Source: Pavlovales sp. CCMP2436
Lineage: Eukaryota; Haptophyta; Pavlovophyceae; Pavlovales
Assembly: GCA_026770615.1 (NCBI GenBank)
Contig: MU631345.1
Coordinates: 201,362 to 213,590, forward strand
Length of the DNA stretch: 12,229 nucleotides
Direction: 5' to 3'
Position 1 is the stretch's first letter, and every line of letters starts with the position of its first letter. A model generated the notes under the pieces. It had not been told where the DNA came from, searched no databases, and saw only the letters and a program-made list of their open reading frames with translations. Made by a program: the position numbers and the translations under genes. Below are positions 1-8,800 of this stretch, in pieces.

Positions 1-7
1 CCCCCAG

Positions 8-1374
8 GCTACTGCCTCGTGCGGCTGCCCTCTGGCGAGACGCGCAAGCTGCTCGCCAAATGCCGCGCAACGATCGGCGAGGTCTCCAACGCCCCGTGGA
101 AGAACAGGGTGCTGGGCAAGGCGGGGGCGAGTCGCTGGGTCGGCAAGAGGCCGCACGTGCGAGGAGTGGCGATGAATCCTGTGGACCACCCTCACGGAGG
201 AGGTACGTTGTTTTGTTCTGTTTTGTAATGCAAACTAACCAATCTAATCGTATCTATCTATCAACGTCTCACGATTGCAAGTGGCCTGAAAAACCACCAC
301 TCCTCTATGCGCCCCCCGCCACCCCCCTAAGTAGCGCCATCACGGCCTCTGTCACACTCGCCACTGTCCAATGTCAGTAACAGCAACAATCAGAGTAGAC
401 AGTAAACAGCGGACAGTAGACAGCGGACAGAGAAAGCGGACAGTCAGAGCTGCCCGTCCCCTGCCCGCGAAGCGATGGCGGCTGTGGGGGCGCGCAATTA
501 AGTCCGTACATTGCCCGCAGCTCGCACAGACAGCGCGCACCTTTCTCCGGGGTGAGAGCATCGGTCAGGGGTGCGTGTAGCATCATTGAATAATATATCT
601 TATTATATATTATATAAGATGAGATTTGTGCGTGGCTGTGGCGCTTTCCTCCGCGCGGCCGCGCGCGAGGCAGGCTCTCCCGCACAGATACGAAACGTGA
701 ACTCATTAAATCAAGACTCACTCGTTTTTTTTTTACTTTTAATTTTAACTTTTCTTCTTGTTTCTACCTACCTGTGTTTGACTTATGTGCTCATTTAAGT
801 CCGTAGTGAGCTAGACTCGCACACAAATCCAGAAAGTTCTAAGGCGTGTAGCTACTCATTCAAACTGCCCGTGTGCACTGCCAGATGCAGGGCGTACTCA
901 CACTTCCAGATGAGACTGTGCACAGGATCAACCACCTGATATCAATGGAGACAGTTGCGGCCGTATGCCGTGTTAGGACAGCGGCTGCCACAACGGAGCA
1001 GGCCCTGAACAGAAAGCACGTGTCGCCGATGGGGAGAGGGGCGCCCTCAATCCACTCAGCAGTCACCGCCTGCTCTCACTGCCTGCACTCCTGCACTGAA
1101 TCACGCACCCAGACGCACTGGCACTGGCCCAATTTTATTACCATGAACACAGACAGCACGGAACCAATTGACGACACACCCCGCAGCGCTCACCCGCCCC
1201 TCTGCTCCCTGCCCGCGCTTAGGCAACGGCAAGACGGCTGGTGGCCGCCCCTCGGTCACACCCTGGGGCTGGCCCACCAAGGGTGGCTACAAGACGCGCA
1301 CTTCCAAGAAGTACTCTCAGCGTCTCATCGTAACGCGAAGGCCCCCGGGCGTACGTATGCGCAGCCGCAAATAG
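8..1374 (+). CDS. MRPL2: Mitochondrial-type ribosomal protein uL2 (L2), C-terminal two exons, 5' end outside window
   Basis: The product is a large-subunit ribosomal protein that binds 23S-type rRNA near the peptidyl-transferase centre. Two exons are visible: 8-202 and 1223-1374 (TAG stop at 1372-1374). The window opens on CCCCCAG, which reads as the 3' end of an upstream intron; the first codon is completed as Gly. The 1020-bp intron has donor GTACGT at 203 and acceptor CTTAG ending at 1222, and interrupts a Gly codon (phase 1). Joined, the protein reads through the uL2 signature [11 protein letters not shown], which includes the His conserved at the peptidyl-transferase centre, and on into [15 protein letters not shown] and a basic tail ending RSRK. 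About 115 residues are seen, the usual C-terminal half of the family. Bacterial-type sequence in an intron-bearing gene points to the nuclear gene for the organelle ribosome. I prefer mitochondrion over plastid because of the [11 protein letters not shown] segment; that choice is inference. Confidence 0.92.
203..1222 (+). other. Long intron of the uL2m gene
   Basis: This 1020-bp GT-AG intron is the longest in the window. It starts GTACGT and ends CGCTTAG. It contains a degenerate minisatellite around 391-446 built on AGCGGACAG/AGTAGACAG units, an AT-rich near-palindrome at about 598-621 (arms ATCTTAT and ATAAGAT), and a T-rich stretch at 724-770. An open frame from 873 that runs into the second exon in another phase is a shadow. 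I see no nested gene. Confidence 0.85.
391..446. repeat. Degenerate short tandem repeat (AGCGGACAG-type)
   Basis: The block has repeated GACAG and AGCGGACAG words at roughly 14-21-bp spacing inside the uL2m intron. The units are not identical, so it is an old or imperfect minisatellite. Confidence 0.6.
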
Positions 1375-2340
1375 TGATTTCGATCCTGTTGCGATAGATC
1401 TGGTCGTATTCTTCAGCCGCTTGCCTTGCCTCTGCGAGGGGACTGTCCTGGTGGCGGTGGCCGATGCGTGGCCGATGCGTTTCAGGCCCTCACCGCGCGC
1501 ATTCGAAGCGCGTTAGGTGCGAGTTTTTTCTTTGTCACGAATTCGGACTGGCACAGGAGGGTATTAGTGTTACTGAACGACTGAGTAACGTCTAAACCCC
1601 TATTGGCTCCAGCTCCGGTCATGGCCAGCCAGTAGGCCTATGGGGTGTGCGTATTCAGAGCACCCCTGGGAGCCAGGCGGAGATGGGGGTACCGTTCGTA
1701 AGCTCTCGTTAATGCCCTTACTAGTTCCAAAGTCCCTATCGAAGTTCCATTCATTTTTTTAGCGTTTTCTCGACCTATCCATCGGTATGTCACGTAATGA
1801 GGGTGTCCGCCATCGTGATTACAAAGTGGACACCTTTCAAAAAATGCGAGCCCACTTCAACAGCAACCCGTGCCGCGCTCACGCTTGTGGCGAGACCTAG
1901 ATGCAGTGAGGCGCGCGACTACCATTAGCTGTCCGCTGGAGAACATGCGTGCGCCCCGCGTCCGCTCTACGCGTCCGCACACCTTGCCCACGCGCTCGTG
2001 CGCGGCCGACGAGGCACTGAAGAGCCGTGCTCCATGCTGCGTGCAGAGCTTGGCCGCCCGGCCCGCCTTACGCGCGGCGAGCGCTTGTGCTCGCGCAGGT
2101 CGCCGCGTGATTGAGCGCAAGTGTCCACGAGCGGTCCCGCCTCGACGCTCAAGGACCCCAGCCAGGACGCTTCTAACGAACGCGGAACCCAATTGGCGTA
2201 CACGTCGCTGGCCGCGCGCGAGCTCTCGGCGGATAGGGAATGCGCGCGTTGGTGAGCAAACGCCTTGCCGCCTACCCTCCACCAAGGCTATCTACGGCTC
2301 CGCGCAGGTTGCCGCGCCAAGGGACAAATAAAGAAGGCGG
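1375..2340. other. Region without an assignable gene downstream of uL2m
   Basis: The region begins with the 3' UTR of the uL2m gene. It contains a small tandem duplication of GGCCGATGCGT near 1449-1471. A possible 22-nt exon lies at 1763-1784, bounded by a T-tract plus AG and by GTATGT. From about 1860 to 2330 the sequence is GC-rich and open in several frames on both strands (153 codons on plus from 1870, 142 codons on minus from 2285). None of these translations shows a domain or a family resemblance; they are arginine- and alanine-rich, as expected from random GC-rich DNA. I make no gene call here. Confidence 0.5.
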
Positions 2341-3377
2341 ACTGAACTGCACTATTACATGAGCTAAACGGTCTAAAAATGGCTAAAGTAGACCCTAAAA
2401 AATTTCATCGCCTGCCGGCGAGGGAGCCTGCCGGCCGGGCGCCTCCGGCTCGCCAGACACAGAAAAATCCGGAATACACATGTACTGGCTGACCATGACC
2501 GGAGCTGGAGCCTATTTTTGGTCATTTCATTGATTTCGGGTCATAGCTGAGCTATAAAAGGTCAGGTGAATATATGCGCTTGATGGCCTGGGAGATGGCT
2601 ATGCTGACTGTGCGTATTATTACAGCTAGACCCCCGAGTGCTTGTTATAATTTGAAACACATGAAATAGTCTGTCATCGGACAAATCCGGTGATTTCACA
2701 CAGGGAGTCCGGTCATGCTTCGGGGTGGGTGAACGCACCATGGTGTCCCGCTCCTCCACGCGCTCTTGGTCTTATTGCACTCAGCGGGCGTCGGCGTGTG
2801 CGATAAGACCGCTCCGGGCGCAAAACTCGCTCTCGTGCGTGCAGCCACCTCGTCCCCGTCGCTGACGTCCTCCACCTCTCTGGTATGTCGCGCAAGAAGG
2901 GCCACGTGGGGCGCAACTCGAAGGGCTCGTTAAAGCGCAGGCCACGGGACGGACTCGACGGCGCGGCCTCGCCATTCAAAGCGCGAGGCGCGCGATCATC
3001 GCGAGGCCGCCGGCGTGAGCCCTATCGAGCACATCGAGTACCTCGAGTACCTCGAGAAACGCTGGATCGATCTAGCGTGTGCGAGCTCGCCGGCAGGTGC
3101 GCACGCTGTGAGGGCGCGCCGCGATGACTTGCCTTGAGGAGGAGGCGGCGGCTCATGCTCGGCACACACTGCCACGCCACAGGGAGAGACCCCAGCCGCC
3201 CGCAGGCCTAGGCGAAAGCCGGCCACCCCACAGAGGCCAAACCTAACCGCTCTACCGACGCCACGAGCTGCGGCCGCACACACCACGACGTGCACATGCC
3301 AGCGTCTCACCCGCGCATATTGCGCTCAGCCAAACGCCCACTGGAAGCCAAGCAAACATACACACCACCTATGGTGA
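2341..3377. other. Region without an assignable gene; TATA-like site and ambiguous short open frames
   Basis: A short ORF at 2379-2492 begins MAKVDPKKF and ends after 37 residues. After the TATA-like site come short frames that do not join convincingly. One at 2885-3127 starts MSRKKGHVGRNSKGS and is basic. A second, overlapping frame covers about 2936-3131 and contains PIEHIEYLEYLEKRWIDL, where a GAGTACCTC unit is duplicated. Either could be part of a spliced gene, but the frames conflict and no family is recognised. The end of the region up to 3377 shows nothing notable. Confidence 0.4.
2553..2559 (+). promoter_or_regulatory. TATA-box-like motif
   Basis: TATAAAA follows GAGC and precedes a GC-richer stretch. 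Distance to the next ATG (2583) is 24 bp, and to the MSRKK frame at 2885 about 330 bp. There is no independent support for a transcript, so this is only a candidate. Confidence 0.2.
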
Positions 3378-3978
3378 TGGACCAGACACAACAATCGGCA
3401 GCGGAATAAAAGCGGACTCGCACGACGCAACCACCCACATACAAAAGCGGAACGACCGCCGTCAGAGCCCCACACCACCGTGTTCTGCGCCCATCCACGC
3501 GGCTAAAAGCAGGGCCACAGACCCGCACACCCCAGCAGCCAGCAGAGGCGCGCCAAAAGCGCAGGAGGGAGGAACAATGCCTCGAAAACACACTCCAACA
3601 TATTGAGCCTGAGGCCCACCCCCCTGAGGGGTTGGGGTAGACCGGGACCACAATGAGCCCCCACCGTGTGATTCTTGCCCCTCGTGGACAGGAATCACAC
3701 AGTGGGGTACAGGCTACCGGAGGTTATTTGTCTGTTTATTTTGTGCTACAGGTGTGGCACGTGCGCAGGCGAGCTGCATTTTGAGACGAGCGAGAGGCAG
3801 CAGCGGCCGGACAGTGCGTCAGTCAGAGAGCCGTCGACTGTCGTGTGCCTGATCAGCCTTAGCGGTGGGGACGGTATCCGTGTGCTCTGCAAATGTCCCT
3901 TGATCCGAGTGGCTTTCAACACTTGGGTCCGCTGGAGACCTGTCAGGGGACGGACGTATTTCTGATATTTACACACAC
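3378..3978 (+). repeat. Dispersed ~600-bp repeat, copy A (inverted partner at 10523-11121)
   Basis: Copy A starts TGGACCAGACACAACAATCGG and ends near TTTACACACA. The reverse complement of 10523-11121 matches it end to end. A central block of about 350 bp (roughly 3440-3790) looks identical by eye; differences concentrate towards both ends. The element carries a 49-nt inverted repeat at 3659-3707. Open frames across it (96 and 78 codons) are shared between copies simply because the DNA is shared; they have no recognisable domain. The TG...CA ends and ~600-bp length would suit a solo LTR, but I found no target-site duplication, primer-binding context or internal region. A non-autonomous element or segmental duplication is equally possible. 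Confidence 0.9.
3659..3707. repeat. Hairpin-forming inverted repeat inside copy A
   Basis: Arms CCCCAC-GTGTGATTC and GAATCACAC-GTGGGG pair with a single unpaired position between the two blocks, around a 17-nt loop. The same structure is present unchanged in copy B at 10792-10840. Confidence 0.8.
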
Positions 3979-4038
3979 TGCTGGTATTTTCGAAAAGGGC
4001 CCACCAAAAGTCGATGACGTTTTGGGCCCTTCACGCCG

Positions 4039-4155
4039 TCAGCTCGTGTTAACGCCCCGTTGGTCCGCCTTCAATATTGTTTCGACCTCCGGCAACGTTG
4101 GCCGCATTTTATTCATATCTTTCACCGCGCCAAGGTCCAGATCCGCCTTCTTCAT
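4039..4155 (-). CDS. Small hypothetical ORF, 38 codons
   Basis: The ATG at 4155 follows an in-frame TAG two codons upstream, and the frame ends at TGA 4039-4041. The product begins MKKADLDLGAVKDMNKM and is charged and plausibly helical, unlike the Arg/Ala-rich translations typical of chance frames here. It lies just outside repeat copy A. A possible donor (GCG|GTGAAA) inside it would make it an exon instead. No homologue is recognised; coding status is a guess. Confidence 0.15.
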   Translation of the reverse strand: MKKADLDLGAVKDMNKMRPTLPEVETILKADQRGVNTS

Positions 4156-5332
4156 GCTCTACAAGCTCCGCGAATAAGTGCTCTGTTTCAGCGGGTCGCG
4201 GACGCCATCGCTGACATTTTATTAATAAGAAACATTTCCAAATGCGGTTCATAGAGAAAACCTTAAAAAAAAAAAAGGACAGCAAGCTATGCTGCTCTGC
4301 AATCTGGCGAAGAAGTAGCTCGCGGGGACTTCCGGGTGCTCCAGCTTCGCCGCATGGCCGATCTAGGCATGCTCTGGACGACCACTGCCACTGGATGTTA
4401 CACGATAGGCTAGTCGTCGTGCGGCAGAGGCAGAGCCGTCTGCTGGACGATACCTGGTACCCAGGAGCAGAGCCCCCGGCTCAGCATTCTCCCTTCTCTG
4501 GTCCATGCCCCGCAAGCACCTCGCAGGCAGGGAGCATGCATCGCTCGACGTCCATACCTGGGAGCAGCATCAAACATGCGCACGGTGCCTTTGTCGCGCG
4601 TCGATCGAGGGCATGGTCGCTACCAGTACGTCGCCGTGTGCTCTCTGCTTCGGCGTCATGGCCCTTCCCCGCTGGGTCGCGAGGTACAGGCGCCGCCACC
4701 CTTGTCCGCCGCTGCTCTTACCGCGCGAGCCACTGATTCAAGCATATTTTACGCGAATGCATGCACGCCCTCCTCACCACGCGCGCAGGAGGCTAAGCTC
4801 TTGTCGCAGCGCTCGGCGTGGCGTGGCTCTGCTTCCTAACTTTCACTGCCAATCAGGTATTGCGACAGCGACAGGCCCTGTTCCTCTCGGCCTGCGCAAG
4901 CACGCGCAGATTGCCCAAGCACGGAAGAACATGCAACGCGGAGCTGCTTCCACACCCGCCTCCTCCCTGCTGCGGCTCACCCGCGCGCGTCGGTCTGGGC
5001 TCTCGGCCGCTTACTTCCGAGCGCCAGGCGCATCCGATATCGATTGCCAAAGAAGGCTCTGGCTCTACCCGCACTTGGTGCCCGCGGTGATCTGTGCTGG
5101 TGATTCGCGGCTAGACCCCTGGGCCTATTTAACCAGCTTTTTGGCCTATTTAATAGGCTACGTTCGGCACGCTATAGCCGACGCACTGCGCGTCAGACAC
5201 CCAGGGTCACTGCGCATTGCCGTGGATGCCACGACATGTGGATAGCCAGGATTCAATCAGATCTACGATGCGGCCTCCCAGTGGTCTATTATGGACCTGG
5301 TGAATTCGAAGAAAAATTAAGAAATTTTCAGC

Positions 5333-5498
5333 ATGGCAGACGATGACCTGGTACGTAGCTGCCGCTCGGGCCTGAGCCGCTTGACATCGGAGACTCGGCG
5401 AGCGGTATCATTTGCACCTCGGCCACGCAGGAGGCTATAAGCGAGGGTGTCGCTCGCTCCTCACGCCGCTCAGAGCGCCCACTGACTCGTGCCTATTG
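5333..5498 (+). CDS. Possible 5' exons of an unrecognised gene
   Basis: An ATG after an AT-rich leader encodes MADDDL, immediately followed by a good donor, GTACGT at 5351. A matching-phase acceptor (CACGCAG) ends at 5430 and opens a frame EAISEGVARSSRRSERPL that reaches a further donor at 5499 (GTACCT). A T-tract plus AG follows at 5547. After that the joined frame stops within about 15 codons, so either the third exon is wrong or the gene is not real. No family is recognised. It would converge with PPIL4. Confidence 0.15.
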
Positions 5499-5853
5499 GT
5501 ACCTCCTGAAATTTGCCTATGCTATTCAATTGGAATGTTTTTTTTAGTTCATCCGCCTTCCTTCCGACGGCGTGCCTCCTGGAGTCCTGCTAGCTTGCGT
5601 TGCGCCGATCCAGCAACCGTCTCGCACGCAGGGATCGCGGATCGAGCCCGTAGGTCTTCTCACCGTACATCGATCACCGCGATGCACAGCAAGGTCTTCT
5701 CGATGTGCCGCTCCCGCTCCCGCCCGCTTCCCCAGGGGGCGCAGGCCCCTCGATGCTAATTTTATACTACTGATAGGAAGTACCATATTATTAATTCGCT
5801 AGAAATGCAACAAGCCGCACCAGATGACGACGTGTCATCCATGTCATCGAATC

Positions 5854-8800
5854 TCAGCGCCGGTCGTGCTTGTCCGCTTTGTCTCTCTTGTCCAGCTTGT
5901 GTTGCTTGTGCTGCTTTCTACCCTTCTCGGTATTATCCGCCTTTTCTGACTTGTGGCGGTTCTCCCTCTCCCGCTCCCTAACCCTCTCCGGCTTCCGGTC
6001 CTCGTCCCGATTGCGGCCGCGGTCCAAATCGCGGTCCCTATCACGATTGCGATCCGTTTGCGGGGAGTGGGAGCGGGAGCGCTTGCGGGGCGTTTCGTCC
6101 CACGCGCGCTCGACCTCGAGACTGGCAGCAGCCTCGGCGCGGAGCAGCATGTCAAGCATCTGCGGCGGCGGCTGTTGCGTCATGCTCGCCTGCTCACCCC
6201 AGCGGCTCTGCCGCACGCCACCGGAAGGCGCCGTCGGCTGCGGCGCGCCTTGGACTGACGCGGGAGGTTGCTGGGCGAAGTCGAACACCATGCCCCCGCC
6301 TAGCTCTATAGGTATATGTAATTGAGTTATTACTGGCTAGGAGCTTGGACACAGATTGGAATACGGGTGTGGTAGGGATTGGGTTGGTCAAGCTAGCCGA
6401 CTTACCTATTGGTCGGCTACTCGGTGGGGGAATAGGGATAGAAATTGGGGTTTGTCATTTTTCCATCCCGCCGGTTACAGTGTTCTTCACACGAGGCACA
6501 CGCCGCGTACAGCACTACACAATGGCGTAATGAACGAACAGTGCACAGCATATTGAGCATGGGTAGTGGTCAAGTGGTAGTCGTAGTGGTGGTGGTGGTA
6601 GCAGTAGTAGTATCGTAAAAGTTCCGGGGGGGGGGGGGGGGGGATTCATTCCACTAGAGGCGCAACATACCGAGTCCCGGCCTGGCCCCACCGCGCTTCA
6701 GCCCCCCCGTCCCCAACCCGCCTCCCGCCCACCCGCCTCCGCCTTGTCCACCCTGGTAAACGCGCCCGCCGCCACCGCCACCGCTGCCGCCGCGACTATC
6801 GCTGTAGCCACGTCCGCCACCGCCACTACCGCCACAACTACCGCCGCCGCCGCTGCCACCGGCGTCTTCCTTCACCATCTTGTCACCCCTGCGGTACCTG
6901 TTCCACACCTATTCAATTTATATTCATAGAGATTTATATTCATATTCATATTCCGACGGGAGGGGCAGTTTCCGCAGTGAGGCGGGCAGTCAGCGGCGGG
7001 CAGAGGACATGTACGCAGTGGCAGCTGCTTGAAGTCGTAATTATCAGTATGCATCAAGTTCACATATTATACACGCGAAATATAACAAATATTGGCAATA
7101 ATCTGGGAAAGAGAGTGGTGGCTCAAATTTGCAATCGCATGCCAAGTTCCAAATTATGAAGATCAATAAAATTATTTAGTTTAACTTATCCAACTTCCTC
7201 TTGTCAGTGCATAAAATATCACTTCGAGGGGCGAATCCGCCTCTCCAGCTGCGCCCGGACTGAATGATTGCGAATTGCGCTGGATGCGGACGTTAAAAAT
7301 AATTACAATGAAAATTTAAACGGACTGCGAGAAGTAGCAATTCGCATCACAAAATATACATAACAACTAGTGCAGGCAACTAAGGCATGCAGCAGACAAA
7401 GCGTCGCATCACTCTGATCAGCACAACTTTCCGGTCCGTCAGATGCAAGCCTGCGTCCCTATCAGTAATATGCAACATTAATTATAATTAAAGGAAATAT
7501 TACCTTTGAAACGGACTGGGAAAAATCGACGCGGATGCGCCTGTCATCGACCAAAGCTCCATCCATCTTCAAATAGGCCTGTAAGGGATTGATATCGGTT
7601 TATTCATGACTTCATTAGGGTTACTACGAAAAATTAGGGCAAATGCGAGTCCATCTTCAAATAGGCCTTTCAGTTCCAGATAGGAGGGGGGGGAGGCTAG
7701 TGTTTGTGTTAGGCTGAAGCATATGGCCCAGGGCCCAGGCCCAGAGACCCGGCCTGGGTCTGGGCCGAGGCCCAAGCCGGGCCTCTGGGCCTGGGCCTGC
7801 GTGCCTGCGTGGCTCGGTGGCTCGGAGCTCGGGGCTTGGGTAGGGGTAGCTGTGCTTACCGCCTCGCATTGCTTCTTATGGGCGAATTCGATGAACGCGT
7901 AGTTGAGCGAGTCGCCTGTCTTGAAGTCCCTTATCACCTGATGGGGGGGGGAGGGGAGGGAGAGTGGGGGGCTCTCTCTCTATCACTCTCTCTGAGAAGA
8001 AGTTCCTTCTCTCTGAGAGGAAGTTCCCATGCCTCACCTGCCCGGGGCGAGAAGCGAGGGAGGGGGGCAAAGGGCGATGGCAAGGGATATGCTTACACCC
8101 CCGCATGAAATATCGCAACGAGCTATATCAACTGAATATATCATCGGGCCACGTATCTTATCAGAGCCAGCAAGCCAATATGGATAGGGGCGGGGGCAGG
8201 GCGATAACGGCGGTGCAACAGCTCGCGTCAGCAGATTGATTTGCGAGTCTGTTGCAATCACCGCGCGAATAGGACGCGACACGCAATAAGCCGTCCCTCC
8301 GTCACATTTCTAGTTACACGTCAATCCCCGGAAGGTTCTCGCAGGACACAATTGCGGCTCAACCCCCGGATGCAGGGACTCCATCCGGGCACGGCCCGCC
8401 ACCCGCCGCTGAGTCATGCAAAGACAGTAAAGATAGGGGCACGTGGGCCCCGTGCGCCTTCGGGTAACAAAACGGGGGACGTAAGAAAAAAGAAAGAAAC
8501 ATGAGCCACACCTCACATTTGATGATCTCGCCGAAGCGACTGAAAATAATCTCCATGTCGTCATCCTACATTACAGCCCAAAATACCATATCAAGTGAAA
8601 CATAAAATTATATACAGACAACTCCAAAGTAGTAGTAGTAGTAGTAGTAGTAGTTGTAGTAAAGTAGTAGTAGTAGTGGTAGTAGTAGTAGTGGTGGTAG
8701 TGGTAGTAGTAGTGGTAGTAGTAGTAGGAGTAGTAGCATTAGCATTATTAGTATTCTTCTCCTCCTCCTCTTTCTCCTCATTCTACTTCTTCTTATTCGC

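Larger units (their letters stand above)
3979..5853. other. Region without an assignable gene between repeat copy A and the PPIL4 3' end
   Basis: It holds an imperfect GGGCCC-anchored hairpin (about 3995-4033), a 38-codon minus-strand ORF at 4039-4155, an A12 run at 4265-4276, and GC-rich sequence from 4280 to 5250 that is open in two or three frames at once. The longest frame (4505-5245, 246 codons) has no domain or family signature and is probably fortuitous. A direct repeat GGCCTATTTAA occurs at 5122 and 5143, the second copy forming a GCCTAT/ATAGGC hairpin. A possible short first exon lies at 5333-5350. The end of this region holds the PPIL4 3' UTR; no AATAAA is seen within 100 bp after its stop. 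Confidence 0.5.

Noticed and set aside
873..1397. 174-codon plus-strand open frame overlapping the last uL2m exon
   Set aside because: It runs through the intron into the uL2m exon in a different phase; the proper frame gives unmistakable uL2 sequence.
1857..2331. Overlapping 153- and 142-codon frames on opposite strands
   Set aside because: Both are Arg/Ala-rich and mirror each other; neither is recognisable, as expected from low stop density in GC-rich DNA.
3462..3965. Open frames of 78, 96 and 114 codons repeated in 10534-11126
   Set aside because: Conservation between copies is explained by the DNA repeat itself; two frames on opposite strands are equally kept and none has a known domain.
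3378..3978. Solo LTR interpretation of the repeat
   Set aside because: TG...CA ends and length fit, but there is no target-site duplication at either copy and no LTR motif beyond that; left as unclassified repeat.
4576..4700. Frame reading VDRGHGRYQYVAV, faintly like the start of phosphohistidine phosphatase (PHPT1)
   Set aside because: Only a few residues resemble it and the expected downstream exon with the family's GY..AEYH motif was not found.
4505..5245. Longest open frame in the window, 246 codons
   Set aside because: The region is GC-rich with overlapping open frames on the same strand; the translation has no domain, family signature or credible splice context.
6744..6929. Plus-strand Ala/Thr repeat frame
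   Set aside because: It is the antisense of the glycine-rich PPIL4 exon 9.
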